Shown: positions 44,335 through 53,642, numbered from the stretch's first letter. The stretch: DNA of 64,000 bases from Taibaiella soli (GCF_003236175.1 NZ_QKTW01000025.1:21535-85534), one strand, 5' to 3'. The notes: a model not told the origin generated them from the letters alone. Translations and numbers: made by a program.

Positions 44335-46266
44335 TTATAGATGATAGAGCAATTGTTGAATTTGAGAAACACCGTCATTAATGCGTACAACATAAATACC
44401 GGCAGGCAGCGAACTGATATTGATCGTACCCTGATCTGTATTTGCAGCTACAACTTGCTTATATACGATACGTCCCTGCATGTCTACGATATTGATTGTT
44501 GCATCAGACATCGTAAGCGGATATGTTAAGCTAAACACATCTTTAGCAGGATTCGGTGCAATAGAGATTGGAGAAGAACCAAGTTTGTTTGTCTTCAGAT
44601 TGACAACATTACTATAAGAAATATCACCATTGGCTTCTTCCATTTTAAGTCGGTAGTAGTTATTAGCATTTGTACTCATTGGATCTTTATACTCATAAGC
44701 ACGAGTACTGTTCGCCACTATTGGTGCAATCGTTTCGAACGATTTACCATCGGCACTTTTTTCCAAATTAAAGAGTCGAGCATCATCGTTGCCTGTAGCC
44801 CATTGCAGCACAGCGTTGCCGTTTACTACTGATCCGGTGAAATAATTGAGCACAATTGCAAGCGGCGTAGCAGAAAGGCTTACAGAGAAAGGTGAGAAAC
44901 TTGTAAATGTTGCGGTCGCTTGCGTTGTAGTATTTCCTGGGTTAGATACTGGCATTTGCCATGCTGGGCCAGGTGTAGTATAGTGCCCGATACCAATCAA
45001 GCTTCCAGACTTGCCTGCAATGGAGGAACCTTCCAAAGCCGCGTCCCACTGAAGGGAAATAGTCGCGTTCGTTGTTCCACTATTGCGTGATACGTCCCAA
45101 ATTGCATCAATCATACTTTTTTTCGCATTTGCATCATATGCAGTACCTGAAACAGTACCATTCATAGTCGCCCCCTGAAATACGCCGGCAGAGAAGTCGC
45201 CTGTACCGCTCAACGGATTTACAGTTACCGGTAAATAGTACGAACTGTTTCCGATCGGAAAACTATAGGCGGTACCTTGAGTCATGCTGCTATAACGCAA
45301 TTTACCGGAAACGGCGCCGGCAATAATGTAGTTACTGCTATTGGCACCGCTGATAGCTGTGGTAGCATTCGAAGACATTGTTAGTGTATTATTGCCAATA
45401 TCAAGCTTACCACTTGTGAGTGTCAATGTGCCACTGATTGTTTTTGCAGCATTGAGTGCAACACCATTTGCGTTGTTGATCACAACTTTTGCCATTGTTG
45501 CCAAAAACTCATTGGTAGACGTTGTTTGTGCCGCGCTGCCTTTGTATTCGAGAATTGCGCTAGAACCGTAAGCGACAGTATTGCCTACCGTTGCCGTTCC
45601 TTGCAGAGACAGAGTCCCGTTTACAGTGATGCTTGATGTTGTTTTGATGCCACTACCACTTAACGTAAGATTATTAAATGGAGATATTGCAGACGGCACT
45701 GTTTGTGCTGTACCATTAAATTCAACAGTACCTGTTCCTTCTGTAAAAGCTCCGAGATTTGGCGCAGTAAAAGATCCGCCGCATTGCAATAAACCACCGT
45801 TTGTCATTGTAACAGTGCCTGTCCTTGATGAACTACCACCGCCAAGTGTTATGTTACCCGATACTGTGAGTTTGGTTGATGTATTGAAAACAAGCGTTCC
45901 GCTACCGGCTGATGGTATACTACTACCCAATTGAATAGAGCCACATGCGGCTGTAGCCACATCAACAGTAACTGAATTACCGCCACTGATTAATACCACA
46001 TCTCCAGCAACAGGTACGCTGGCACCGCCGCCACCAAATTCAGAAGTAGACCAGGTAGAAGTAGAACTCCAGTTACCACTACCAGCAGAATAACGATTTG
46101 CTGCTGACGAATCAAAACTTAACAGACACAGTCCAAGAGAAAAAATAGAAAAAGATGCAATGTGCTTCCGAAAAAGAGCCTTCGTGATGTTGCGGTTGTT
46201 GATGCCGGATCTATGTCCGTTTGCTGTTGTTTCAGCAGAGTCGAATTGTGTAAATGAACTGTCCAT
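44335..46266 (-). CDS. T9SS type A cargo protein, beta-rich adhesin type
   Basis: 643 residues. The first ~35 residues are hydrophilic, then a hydrophobic stretch (about 36-50, IASFSIFSLGLCLLSF) and likely cleavage near SSAA-NRYS. This long n-region is unusual, but no later ATG fits. The mature part begins YSAGSGNWSSTSTWS, a motif common at the front of Bacteroidetes cargo proteins. A repetitive beta region follows (about 75-300) with units such as GTLTLTSGKLDIGNNTLTM. Then come DDARLFNLEKSADGKSFETI and a type A sorting domain (ISIAPNPAKDVFSLTYPL ... GIYVVRIND). Surface-attached after T9SS export; function probably adhesive or structural. Confidence 0.82.
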   Translation of the reverse strand: MDSSFTQFDSAETTANGHRSGINNRNITKALFRKHIASFSIFSLGLCLLSFDSSAANRYSAGSGNWSSTSTWSTSEFGGGGASVPVAGDVVLISGGNSVTVDVATAACGSIQLGSSIPSAGSGTLVFNTSTKLTVSGNITLGGGSSSRTGTVTMTNGGLLQCGGSFTAPNLGAFTEGTGTVEFNGTAQTVPSAISPFNNLTLSGSGIKTTSSITVNGTLSLQGTATVGNTVAYGSSAILEYKGSAAQTTSTNEFLATMAKVVINNANGVALNAAKTISGTLTLTSGKLDIGNNTLTMSSNATTAISGANSSNYIIAGAVSGKLRYSSMTQGTAYSFPIGNSSYYLPVTVNPLSGTGDFSAGVFQGATMNGTVSGTAYDANAKKSMIDAIWDVSRNSGTTNATISLQWDAALEGSSIAGKSGSLIGIGHYTTPGPAWQMPVSNPGNTTTQATATFTSFSPFSVSLSATPLAIVLNYFTGSVVNGNAVLQWATGNDDARLFNLEKSADGKSFETIAPIVANSTRAYEYKDPMSTNANNYYRLKMEEANGDISYSNVVNLKTNKLGSSPISIAPNPAKDVFSLTYPLTMSDATINIVDMQGRIVYKQVVAANTDQGTINISSLPAGIYVVRINDGVSQIQQLLYHL

Positions 46267-46629
46267 AAGGGGGCGGTTTTATATAATGAATAAATGAAAA
46301 ATAGACGTAGCTTTCCTGGATCCCATCATGGGACCATTACGTAAATAAAGGATTAACCAACTGCCAGCACAACAAAGTGCGTGTACAGTTATACCCGATA
46401 AATTATTGACCAGCCTTAATTGTCAGTGGATTTTTTGCGCGGCGCAAATGGCCTGCAGGCAGAAGATTTCTTTCGTCTCATCTCGGGGGTGGTTTTAAAT
46501 TAACGTAGGTATTGCTTTCTTTCGTAAGCCAAAAGTAGAAAAATATTTATCTATAAAACAAATACTATTTGTTATTGCGATGTTATCAGAAAAAGTATCA
46601 CTGAATTGTTTTAGAAAGTCTCTTCTATG
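46267..46629. other. Intergenic region upstream of a T9SS cargo gene
   Basis: No gene seen. It should hold the promoter of the minus-strand cargo gene and the end of the ArsR-type gene. No clear hairpin or consensus element stands out. Confidence 0.35.
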
Positions 46630-46953
46630 TTAATCGTTACCTCCAGGTGCATCAACAAAAAAACCTAGCAATACAAATCTATATTTAGCCCACCCCTCCG
46701 GATCAATACAATAGTGCACCGTAATACCATCTGCAATCCCTTGAACCAGGCCGGCATTTTTCAATTCCAACAAGTGTTGCGAAATAGTACTTTGTGCTAA
46801 ACCTAATTCTGCCACGATATCGCCACACAGTGTATTACGGACTTTAAGCAGATATTCCAATACAGCAATACGCGCTGGGTTGGCAAGAGCTTTTGCCATA
46901 TTTGCCAAGTCATTTTGTTGTTTTGTAAAAAGATTTGCTTTCGTGGTTCCCAT
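46630..46953 (-). CDS. ArsR-family transcriptional regulator
   Basis: 107 residues. A winged helix-turn-helix of the ArsR type: ALANPARIAVLEYLLKVRNTLCGD, then the recognition helix LGLAQSTISQHLLELKNAGLVQG and the wing IADGITVHYCID. There is one cysteine in NTLCGD, but the CxCxxC metal site of ArsR/SmtB is absent, so it probably does not sense arsenic or zinc in the classical way. It would bind DNA as a dimer. No metal or efflux gene is next to it; the T9SS gene downstream is a possible but unproven target. Confidence 0.87.
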   Translation of the reverse strand: MGTTKANLFTKQQNDLANMAKALANPARIAVLEYLLKVRNTLCGDIVAELGLAQSTISQHLLELKNAGLVQGIADGITVHYCIDPEGWAKYRFVLLGFFVDAPGGND

Positions 46954-47514
46954 GGTTGTATAGTTGGTGGTTTACAAATGGAACTAGATCCCAAAGCTAT
47001 AAATAATACATTATTCATATTTATACTTTTTTGTAAAATACGAATAGAGAATTCACATAATAATTGCAGGAAACGAAATGCGCAAACGCTGCACTGAAGG
47101 AAATTGAAGATAAAATAAAAAGCCAGCTAAGAATAGCTGACTCCGTTATTACCCAGTTTTTTTAACCGGTAACGAAAGCAAAATCATATAACCAATTAAA
47201 AAGTACTCGTCTTAATGTTTGATAGTTCGCAAAACTATATGAAACCAGAAGTTTTACAAAACTTCCGACATTAAATAAGCGTTTACGCAAAACAAGACCC
47301 TACTAAATAAAAAACAAATCCATTTTCTTTTGTGCATCCTTAAAGAAAAGCCTCGCAACGAACTTGCAAGGCTTGTAACTTTTTCATTGAGTCTGACAGA
47401 CCTGTCAGAGATCATACCCAAGACGAATATAGTTCAAATGAAATAAATATACTGGCACAACAACAGCCAATAACATATCGATTTCAAAATCGGCAAATAC
47501 CAATTGAACATTCA
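46954..47514. other. Intergenic region with terminator hairpins
   Basis: No gene supported. It contains hairpins at 47348-47374 and 47392-47409 near the end of the T9SS cargo gene, and the upstream region of the ArsR-type gene. Confidence 0.4.
47348..47374. terminator. Intrinsic terminator near the T9SS cargo gene end
   Basis: AAGCCTCGCA pairs with TGCAAGGCTT (one mismatch) around a 7-nt loop, with T-rich sequence close by. It lies about 140 bp past the stop at 47515. Confidence 0.5.
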
Positions 47515-50253
47515 CTATTGTTTTACAATTTTTACTTCATACAAATGACTTTCGTCGTCCATCACAATGACATTGTAAAGACCGGCAAGCAAGTTGCTAA
47601 CATCAAAATCTACAAATTGCTGATTAGAAACTGATGCTCTGTAAACAACTACTCCCAAGCTATTATAAATATTGACTGTCGCGTGATTTCCTAAACTCGC
47701 AGGTAACATAATTCTTGTATTGCCTGTGGTAGGATTAGGCATCACCTTTACTGTGCCTACCTCAAAATTATCAAACCAGACAGTTCTTACGTTACTGTAA
47801 GAAAATGTTGCGTCAACATCTACCACCTTTAGTCTGTAGTAATTCATGCCAACTAATGGACTTGTATGAATAAAACTATAGTCATGCGTAAGGTCTGTAG
47901 TTCCTGATGCTTTTATGGTTCCGACTGTATTAAACACCTTGCCATCTGCACTGTACTCTACATTGAAATAGTCACTATTTTTTTCACCACTGGTTGTCCA
48001 GCTAAGTACACTGCTATTGTTTTTCGCTTCAGCAATAAATGATGTCAGGTTAACTGAGAGCGGATTTGAGTAATTAATTACAAAACTACTTTCATTTGTT
48101 AAACTATCCCCATTTTGGGCTGTGGCATAAACATCTGCAACATTACTAATTGTTGCCAGCTGCGTAAAAGGTGATTTGACTCTGAATGTTACTTTATACT
48201 GCTTACCTGTATCCAGCTGACCACCCGCATTTGGAGTAGCGTTGTTGCCTACATAAAATGTAACATATCCTCGTTTGCCTCCTGCTGCTGCCGTAAAGAA
48301 AGCCTCGTCGTCACCGGCTGCATCTGTCTGCACTCCAATTGCACCGGATTCGCCCGATGTGATAATGTTTAAAGATCCCGGAACATAGGCAGTTCCTCGC
48401 GGGATAGAGTCAACAACTCTGGTCTGGAAAGACGTACCTGCTCCTGTGTTTTGTCCGCTAATCGTATAAGTGAATGTTTCATTAGCATGCACCTGCGTTG
48501 CAGTTGTATTGGGGACTGTCTGGAGATCACCGGTAGCTGTTTTATTAATAGTAAGAGCCGGATTTTTCATATGCAGACTGAATGCAAAATTGCTTGGAAA
48601 ATAGCTATCCGCTTCCGTACCGAAAAGTATGCTTACCTGCGTAGCATTAGGAGATATAACATAGCCGCTTCCCACTAGTATATTGTCGATATCGATACCC
48701 ATTTGATTTTTATAGTTCGGATTTTTACTGGTAACAAGAACTCCATTTTGAGAAATTGTACCATTCCACATATTGGCAGCCGGGTTTACGGCATCGCTGT
48801 AGGCATTGCCGTTTATCTGTAAAAAATCACCGGCAGGATTACTGGAAGACGCGCCAAGGTTAGCATCGCCTTCCCACGCAAATGCTGTCAGATAAGCATC
48901 GCTCGCAACTAATGCGTTTGCAGGAGCATTAAAGCCAGTCAATGTTTGTCCAACAGTAGTGGGCGTACCTCCGGCATACACACGTAAAAAGCCATCATAA
49001 ATTCTTGTGCTATAAAAATCTGTTTGTACACTATTCGTATATGCGACAACAATCGCCCAGCCAGCATAATTTCCGCCGTTATCCCCCGGATTGGTGCCAG
49101 TTGTAGCGGCGATGTCACCTACTGTGTAAGTCCCGGAACCATTACTGCTGATTAGCGATGTTACATCCGCATACGCTTGATAGGTGCTGCTTCCTGCACC
49201 ATTGACAATAGTATCTAATTGTGTAATTGGCGCGAGGATATTGGTGTAATTGCCACTCGTACCTTTACGAATTCTTACAGTCCTTAAATTATAAAAATCA
49301 GATTGTATCGCAGCTGAATCAATCCGACCTCCCCAATAAAGACGTGCAAATTTAATAGTATTGGTACCCGATGCAGGAAGAATCAGATCGGCAGAAGATG
49401 AACTCGCCGCATTTGCTACGGTTGAAAATCCATTAACCATCAGATCAAAATACATAGTAGCATTACCAGAACACCCACTACCCTGATGTACCTCAGCAGT
49501 CACTGTATTATTTCCATTGTTTATAGCCGACAGAGGTACGTTAAAAGTAGCAGTTCTATATGTTCCAGTTGTATTACATGAAGATGCGGCAGTACTATAA
49601 GTCACAGTACCGGTCGGCATATCAGAGCGTCCTACTTCGGTACCGTTTACATACACGACAATTCCGTCATCATACCTTACTGAAATAGAAAAACTGGAGT
49701 AGTTTGTTTTAATAATATTAATTGTTGTATTTCTGAAATAATAAGTGTTTCTACTAGTATTGCCTAATGTAGTACCGCCTGAGCCGAGATTAAAACGCAG
49801 GGGCGCGTTTGCACTCGTGAAATTGGCTGCCGCTGGAGACGGCCATGAACCTGGAGCTGAGGAATAATTACCATTACTATAATAAGACCAGGACTGAGCA
49901 TAATCATTTAAAATAGATGGTGACGCATTTGTACCGGTACCATCTACATCCAAAAACTGCATATTGGAACCATCGTTACCGAATGCACTAGTCCGTCCAA
50001 AAGTATAGTTTCCCGTACCGCTTGTACTGAAATCATTCATTGAAGCGGTGTCCACGGTGCCGGTGCTACCACTTCCACTACTATAAACAGCCATGATTGT
50101 ATTACCAAACATGGTATGGCCGCCTTGTAGATTTTGCGAATATATCAAAGAATAAGTCCTGCGGGATTGCGCAGATGAAGTATAAAAATTTGATACGCTT
50201 ATTACGACCAGTAAACTAGCCACAACAAACCATTTTATAATTTGAGGTTTCAT
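47515..50253 (-). CDS. T9SS type A cargo protein with DUF11-like domain
   Basis: 912 residues from the ATG at 50253 (MKPQIIKWFVVASLLVV), which gives a signal peptide ending near TSSAQ; a further ATG at 50295 adds an unlikely leader. The front half is beta-rich and Ser/Gly/Asn-rich (YFRNTTINIIKTNYSSFSIS, FDLMVNGFSTVANA). Residues about 590-705 look like a DUF11-type repeat (ALTINKTATGDLQTVPN, ETFTYTISGQNTGAG, VVDSIPRGTAYVPGSL). Then SGEKNSDYFNVEYSADGKVF and a type A sorting domain with VKVMPNPTTGNTRIMLP, ending YEVKIVKQ. It should be secreted and surface-bound. A small perfect hairpin lies in its leader (50291-50309). Confidence 0.85.
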   Translation of the reverse strand: MKPQIIKWFVVASLLVVISVSNFYTSSAQSRRTYSLIYSQNLQGGHTMFGNTIMAVYSSGSGSTGTVDTASMNDFSTSGTGNYTFGRTSAFGNDGSNMQFLDVDGTGTNASPSILNDYAQSWSYYSNGNYSSAPGSWPSPAAANFTSANAPLRFNLGSGGTTLGNTSRNTYYFRNTTINIIKTNYSSFSISVRYDDGIVVYVNGTEVGRSDMPTGTVTYSTAASSCNTTGTYRTATFNVPLSAINNGNNTVTAEVHQGSGCSGNATMYFDLMVNGFSTVANAASSSSADLILPASGTNTIKFARLYWGGRIDSAAIQSDFYNLRTVRIRKGTSGNYTNILAPITQLDTIVNGAGSSTYQAYADVTSLISSNGSGTYTVGDIAATTGTNPGDNGGNYAGWAIVVAYTNSVQTDFYSTRIYDGFLRVYAGGTPTTVGQTLTGFNAPANALVASDAYLTAFAWEGDANLGASSSNPAGDFLQINGNAYSDAVNPAANMWNGTISQNGVLVTSKNPNYKNQMGIDIDNILVGSGYVISPNATQVSILFGTEADSYFPSNFAFSLHMKNPALTINKTATGDLQTVPNTTATQVHANETFTYTISGQNTGAGTSFQTRVVDSIPRGTAYVPGSLNIITSGESGAIGVQTDAAGDDEAFFTAAAGGKRGYVTFYVGNNATPNAGGQLDTGKQYKVTFRVKSPFTQLATISNVADVYATAQNGDSLTNESSFVINYSNPLSVNLTSFIAEAKNNSSVLSWTTSGEKNSDYFNVEYSADGKVFNTVGTIKASGTTDLTHDYSFIHTSPLVGMNYYRLKVVDVDATFSYSNVRTVWFDNFEVGTVKVMPNPTTGNTRIMLPASLGNHATVNIYNSLGVVVYRASVSNQQFVDFDVSNLLAGLYNVIVMDDESHLYEVKIVKQ

Positions 50254-50969
50254 AAAACAATTTTTATGCTGAAAACAAAACTGTAACTGCAGCATTCTTT
50301 GAGAATGCTGATCTAGATGAAATCAAATATGTGGGAAGACGCTTTCTTTCTTTTTAAATCTTAGTTCGGGGTATAAATTTTCAGAGGTGGTGTTAAGATG
50401 AGATTGTCGGAGTAGATTGATCATGAGATGGGAACAAGAAACTGCTTTCGCTCAAATAGCATTTCGTGTCGAAAAAAGTAAAAAATTTCAACGGGGCAGA
50501 TTTGCGATTTTCGATTGACACTCCGGTTGAAGCACCAATACATAATGGTTGGTCGCAATAATCTATATTGAGAAGATAAAAAAGCGCTTTCTTTTGCACA
50601 CACAAGCGCCCTGAATTGAAAAAAGTTGCTTCGTTTCATTTGGAAGTAGTCGGGGTAACTAAAAAGTACAATTTTAAATAGTACTAAGCAGAATGGCTTT
50701 CTACAAACTGCTAAACAACTGGCAACATCTACTTTCCGATACACAATAATAGCCCATTTTACTCGTATAAAGTTTTATCACATTGTTAATGGCCGGCATA
50801 ATAAAAAAGTAATCGCAGCATTGAATTACTGTTAACTTATTGCGACCGTTGCGGAAAAAACTACCGTAGTATCTTAGCTGGTTATTTAAACAAAAGGTCG
50901 GAATAACATCGATAGCATTCAGGTCGCGTAACTTAAGCATCGTTAACTAACATTTATTGATACGAAAGA
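50254..50969. other. Gene-poor region before duplicated block B
   Basis: I see no intact gene. It includes the leader of the T9SS cargo gene with the hairpin AGCATTCT-TTG-AGAATGCT at 50291-50309. The part near 50900-50969 is probably decayed upstream sequence of the AraC remnant. Short minus-strand frames here look accidental. Confidence 0.4.
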
Positions 50970-51194
50970 GTGGTCAGACATTTCGGGGACCTTATCAAGA
51001 AAGAAACCGGCAGCACCGCACTCGATTATATTCAATCGAGGTTGATTGATGAAGCGAAATCGAAAATGTTTGATCACGCCAAAAGTATCAGTGATGTTGC
51101 TACCGAACTCGGATTTAAATACCAACAGCATTTCACGAGATTGTTTAAGCAAAAAGTCGGCATGACACCGAACGAGTTCAGGAATTTGAATTGA
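50970..51194 (+). pseudogene. AraC-family regulator, C-terminal remnant (copy B)
   Basis: About 74 residues with HFGDLIKKETGSTALDYIQS, EAKSKMFDHAKSISDVATEL and FKYQQHFTRLFKQKVGMTP, i.e. most of the AraC/XylS DNA-binding domain. The N-terminal ligand or sensor part and the first helices are missing, and there is no good upstream frame. More complete than copy A, so closer to the original gene. The part after 51054 belongs to the duplicated block. Confidence 0.7.
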
Positions 51195-51217
51195 ACAAAA
51201 GAGGTTTCTACGCGGTC

Positions 51218-51577
51218 TTATTCACCAACAATATGCATGCGGCCTAAACAGTCTTTATCTTTCCGACTAACGCAGGTTGCTATAATTTTTTTTATAGCCG
51301 CGGCCGTGATATCCTGATTAGCGTTATACAGTTCTACTCTGGCATTGAATACTTTTACAGTTAGTATTTCCAAATAATCATTTAGCGCCTTGGCATCTTC
51401 TTGATGTCCGGAAGCTCGATGCTTCCAAGGATTCCACCTTTTTGGATCCCACATTCTCTTACAGGAAATCTCATGAATCAATCCATTTACTGTAATACGC
51501 ATGTAAACATATCTTGGTCCTTCTACGTATTTTTTCGGCTTCTTCAAATAGAAAAGCAGACTAAAACTCTCCCACAT
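51218..51577 (-). pseudogene. Integrase N-terminal remnant (copy B)
   Basis: 119 residues with only the arm-binding domain (MWESFSLLFYLKKPKKYVEG, YVYMRITVNGLIHEI). The break point after about residue 100 and the stop 24 bp from the AraC remnant are the same as in copy A. The truncation therefore came before the duplication. Catalytic domain absent. Confidence 0.75.
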
Positions 51578-51811
51578 GATCGTAACAATTTTAAATGCAA
51601 ATCAAATTTAGCCGGTTTACTAATCCTTCTTAGGCATTGTCCAAAAATTGAACAATCTCCATTTTATATCATCATTTACTCAGGATGATATTACTAACTG
51701 TTGTTGATAAGAACTGGTAATAATATTTGTAAAATTTTGAAGAAGATTCCTCCAGGAAAGGGGAACATTTTGACTCACTTGAGTGCGTTTAAAATGTCGA
51801 AAAAGACGCAC

Positions 51812-51823
51812 CGAAAGACTCAC
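51812..51823. repeat. 12-mer shared by three integrase loci (copy 3)
   Basis: CGAAAGACTCAC, 235 bp upstream of the integrase remnant start at 51577. Confidence 0.4.
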
Positions 51824-51857
51824 CACGATTTTGAGCTTTTCTGATATATGTAAAAAG

Positions 51858-51894
51858 AAAACGGCGCATAAATGATTAGTTTATACACCGTTTT
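51858..51894. repeat. Inverted repeat upstream of integrase remnant B
   Basis: A 15-bp stem (AAAACGGCGCATAAA type) with a 7-nt loop; nearly the same as 42666-42702. Confidence 0.6.
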
Positions 51895-51977
51895 ATATTT
51901 TCGATCTGTTCTTGCAGAGATTCAACCTCTTTCAAAAACGCCCGTAATAAATTGATATTCAATTGATTACATCTCAG

Positions 51978-52061
51978 CGGAGAGAGAGGGATTCGAACCC
52001 CCGGACCTTGTGAGTCAACGGTTTTCAAGACCGCCGCATTCGACCGCTCTGCCATCTCTCC
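51978..52061 (-). tRNA. tRNA-Ser(UGA)
   Basis: A full cloverleaf can be drawn on the minus strand. The 7-bp acceptor stem is GGAGAGA/TCTCTCC with discriminator G. The anticodon arm GCGGT-CTTGAAA-ACCGT gives anticodon TGA. There is a long variable arm, as expected for serine tRNAs, and T-loop GTTCGAATC. The 3' CCA is not encoded. Reads UCA-type serine codons. Its 3' end faces the integrase remnants, and 13 nt of it recur at 27597-27609. Confidence 0.95.
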
Positions 52062-52201
52062 GCCACAAAAGTAGAAAAGGAGTTTAAATTTCAAAAGCCT
52101 TTGAGCAAAAAATGCCACATATTTTATAACACAATGTTAAAATAGAGTATTCAAACGCAATCCCACAAACCGTTTGAGCCAAATTTGCGTATAAAAAATA
52201 A

Positions 52202-52885
52202 ATGCCTCTAAATATGTTTTCGAAGATCAAAAAAGTGTTTCTCCCCGCTTTAGTATTATTACAAATGGGAGCCTGCGCACAAAAAAACAATTATGAACAA
52301 TCAAAAACTTTTCAAAAAATGAATAATACACATCCGGAAAATCAATCACACCATCTCGATACCGCCACTTTTGGTGCCGGCTGCTTCTGGTGCACGGAAG
52401 CCCAATTCCAGCAGCTAAAGGGGGTGGAGAAAGTGGAATCCGGTTACAGTGGCGGTCATGTCGCTAATCCTTCCTATGAAGCAGTTTGTACCGGCAATAC
52501 CGGCCATGCAGAGGTTACCAATGTTTATTACGATCCTTCTGTAATCAGTTATGACGAGTTGCTGGCAGCATTTTGGGTGATGCACGACCCTACTCAACTC
52601 AATCGCCAGGGAAATGATGTGGGCACACAATACCGTTCGGTAATATTCTATCACAACAATGAACAACGTGAAAAAGCGGAAGACTACAAAAAACAACTGA
52701 ACGCAGAGCACGCTTATAATAGCAACGTGGTAACGGAAATTTCCCCGTTCACTACTTTCTATAAAGCGGAGGATTACCATCAAAACTACTACAACGAAAA
52801 TGGCAATCAACCGTACTGTACGTTCGTGATCAAACCGAAAATGGATAAATTCAAAAAAGTGTTTAAAGACAAATTGAAAAACTAA
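52202..52885 (+). CDS. Peptide-methionine (S)-S-oxide reductase, lipoprotein form
   Basis: 227 residues. The N-terminus is a lipoprotein signal with lipobox LLQMGAC (C25), so the enzyme is exported and membrane-anchored. The catalytic motif is GCFWC with the nucleophile C61, followed by GVEKVESGYSGGHVANPSYE, and AEVTNVYYDP and DPTQLNRQGNDVGTQYRS of the MsrA fold. It reduces methionine-S-sulfoxide in oxidised proteins, here probably in the periplasm or at the outer membrane. The start may be 52202 or the Met at 52214. Single gene with a strong terminator; divergent from tRNA-Ser. Confidence 0.93.
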   Translation: MPLNMFSKIKKVFLPALVLLQMGACAQKNNYEQSKTFQKMNNTHPENQSHHLDTATFGAGCFWCTEAQFQQLKGVEKVESGYSGGHVANPSYEAVCTGNTGHAEVTNVYYDPSVISYDELLAAFWVMHDPTQLNRQGNDVGTQYRSVIFYHNNEQREKAEDYKKQLNAEHAYNSNVVTEISPFTTFYKAEDYHQNYYNENGNQPYCTFVIKPKMDKFKKVFKDKLKN

Positions 52886-52887
52886 GT

Positions 52888-53044
52888 TGGTGAATGGTCA
52901 ATCGTGAATGGTGAATGGTCAAATGACCTTATATAAAACTTAAAACAAAAGAGGCTTACGCTTGTAAGCCTCTTTTGTTTATATCCACATTGAATTTTGA
53001 GTTTTGACGTTTCACGATTGACCATTCACCATTGACCATTCACC
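52888..53044. repeat. Intergenic repeat array in opposed orientations
   Basis: Words of the type GTGAATGGTCAAT recur several times at 52888-52921 and, as the reverse complement, at 53010-53044, on both sides of a strong terminator. The array lies between convergent msrA and alkB. Confidence 0.6.
52943..52980. terminator. Bidirectional intrinsic terminator
   Basis: A perfect 17-bp inverted repeat (52943-52959 with 52964-52980; core GAGGCTTAC) and 4-nt loop, with A/T-rich outer arms. It serves msrA (plus) and the alkylation repair operon (minus). Confidence 0.88.
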
Positions 53045-53642
53045 CTCTAATCGTTCTAAAAGTCAGATTCACTCTCGGAGTCTTCACCACTGTCGATTTC
53101 GGTAGACTATGCAGCCAATTCATTTGTGTAGTGTCCTTCATTACAAGCACACTGCCATGCTCTAAAATCAACGAGGTTGTGCCTTTGGTCTTCTTATGTT
53201 TGAAAGAAAATTTACGCTCGGCGCCAAGACTTAAAGACGCAATCGTTGTATTCACGCCAAGCTCACGCTCATCATCGCTGTGCCAGGCCATACCTTCGTT
53301 ACCGTTGTGATAAAGATTGAGCAGGCAGGAATTAAATAAGATCCCTGTCAATTGCTCCACGATTGCTCTCAGCTCCAGCAATTCTTTTGTCCAGGGTAAT
53401 GCTTTTTTCGTGGTGTTGGAATATGTGTACGAATACCCTTCATCGCCATACCAGGCAACCTTTCTTGCAGTCACAATATGCTTTCCAAAAATGACGGCTT
53501 CATCGTTTCGCCATGCTATTGTTTCGAGCAATGCTTTTAAATACCCATCTGCACTTGGCCTATCAAGCACCTTGCCATAATAGATTACGATTCCATCATA
53601 AGGTAGCAGGTTATCGTGCGGATTATTTTCGAAGAGATTCAT
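53040..53642 (-). CDS. AlkB-like 2-oxoglutarate-dependent DNA repair dioxygenase
   Basis: 200 residues from the ATG at 53642 (MNLFENNPHD). The iron ligands are H121 and D123 in WHSDDE and H178 in NWLHSLPK; the 2-oxoglutarate-binding arginine is in RVNLTFR (R190/R196). The N-terminal WYGDEGYSYTYSN segment fits the nucleotide-recognition lid of AlkB/ALKBH2-type enzymes. It removes methyl groups from 1-methyladenine and 3-methylcytosine in DNA by oxidation. Last gene of the repair operon; its start overlaps the end of the Ada-type zinc gene by 20 bp. The start is chosen because the next upstream candidate (53672) would add ten non-conserved residues. Confidence 0.92.
   Translation of the reverse strand: MNLFENNPHDNLLPYDGIVIYYGKVLDRPSADGYLKALLETIAWRNDEAVIFGKHIVTARKVAWYGDEGYSYTYSNTTKKALPWTKELLELRAIVEQLTGILFNSCLLNLYHNGNEGMAWHSDDERELGVNTTIASLSLGAERKFSFKHKKTKGTTSLILEHGSVLVMKDTTQMNWLHSLPKSTVVKTPRVNLTFRTIRG

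Larger units (their letters stand above)
51054..51925. repeat. Duplicated block, copy B, beside tRNA-Ser
   Basis: The second copy of the ~870-bp block also at 41862-42733. Order and strand are the same: AraC remnant, integrase remnant, 12-mer, hairpin. It ends 52 bp from the 3' end of tRNA-Ser, a usual place for an integrase. Confidence 0.85.
51578..51977. other. Region between integrase remnant and tRNA-Ser
   Basis: No gene. It carries the right part of block B: the 12-mer at 51812-51823, the hairpin at 51858-51894, and 52 bp of unique DNA before the tRNA. Probably the former attachment region of an element inserted at the tRNA. Confidence 0.5.

Noticed and set aside
50393..50940. Several minus-strand frames upstream of the AraC remnant
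   Set aside because: They overlap each other and show no family pattern or signal; probably accidental frames in decayed DNA.
51876..52118. Minus-strand open frame of 80 codons across tRNA-Ser
   Set aside because: It is the common artefact of reading through a tRNA gene (translation contains AERSNAAVLKTVDS and GVRIPLSPL); the tRNA explains the sequence.
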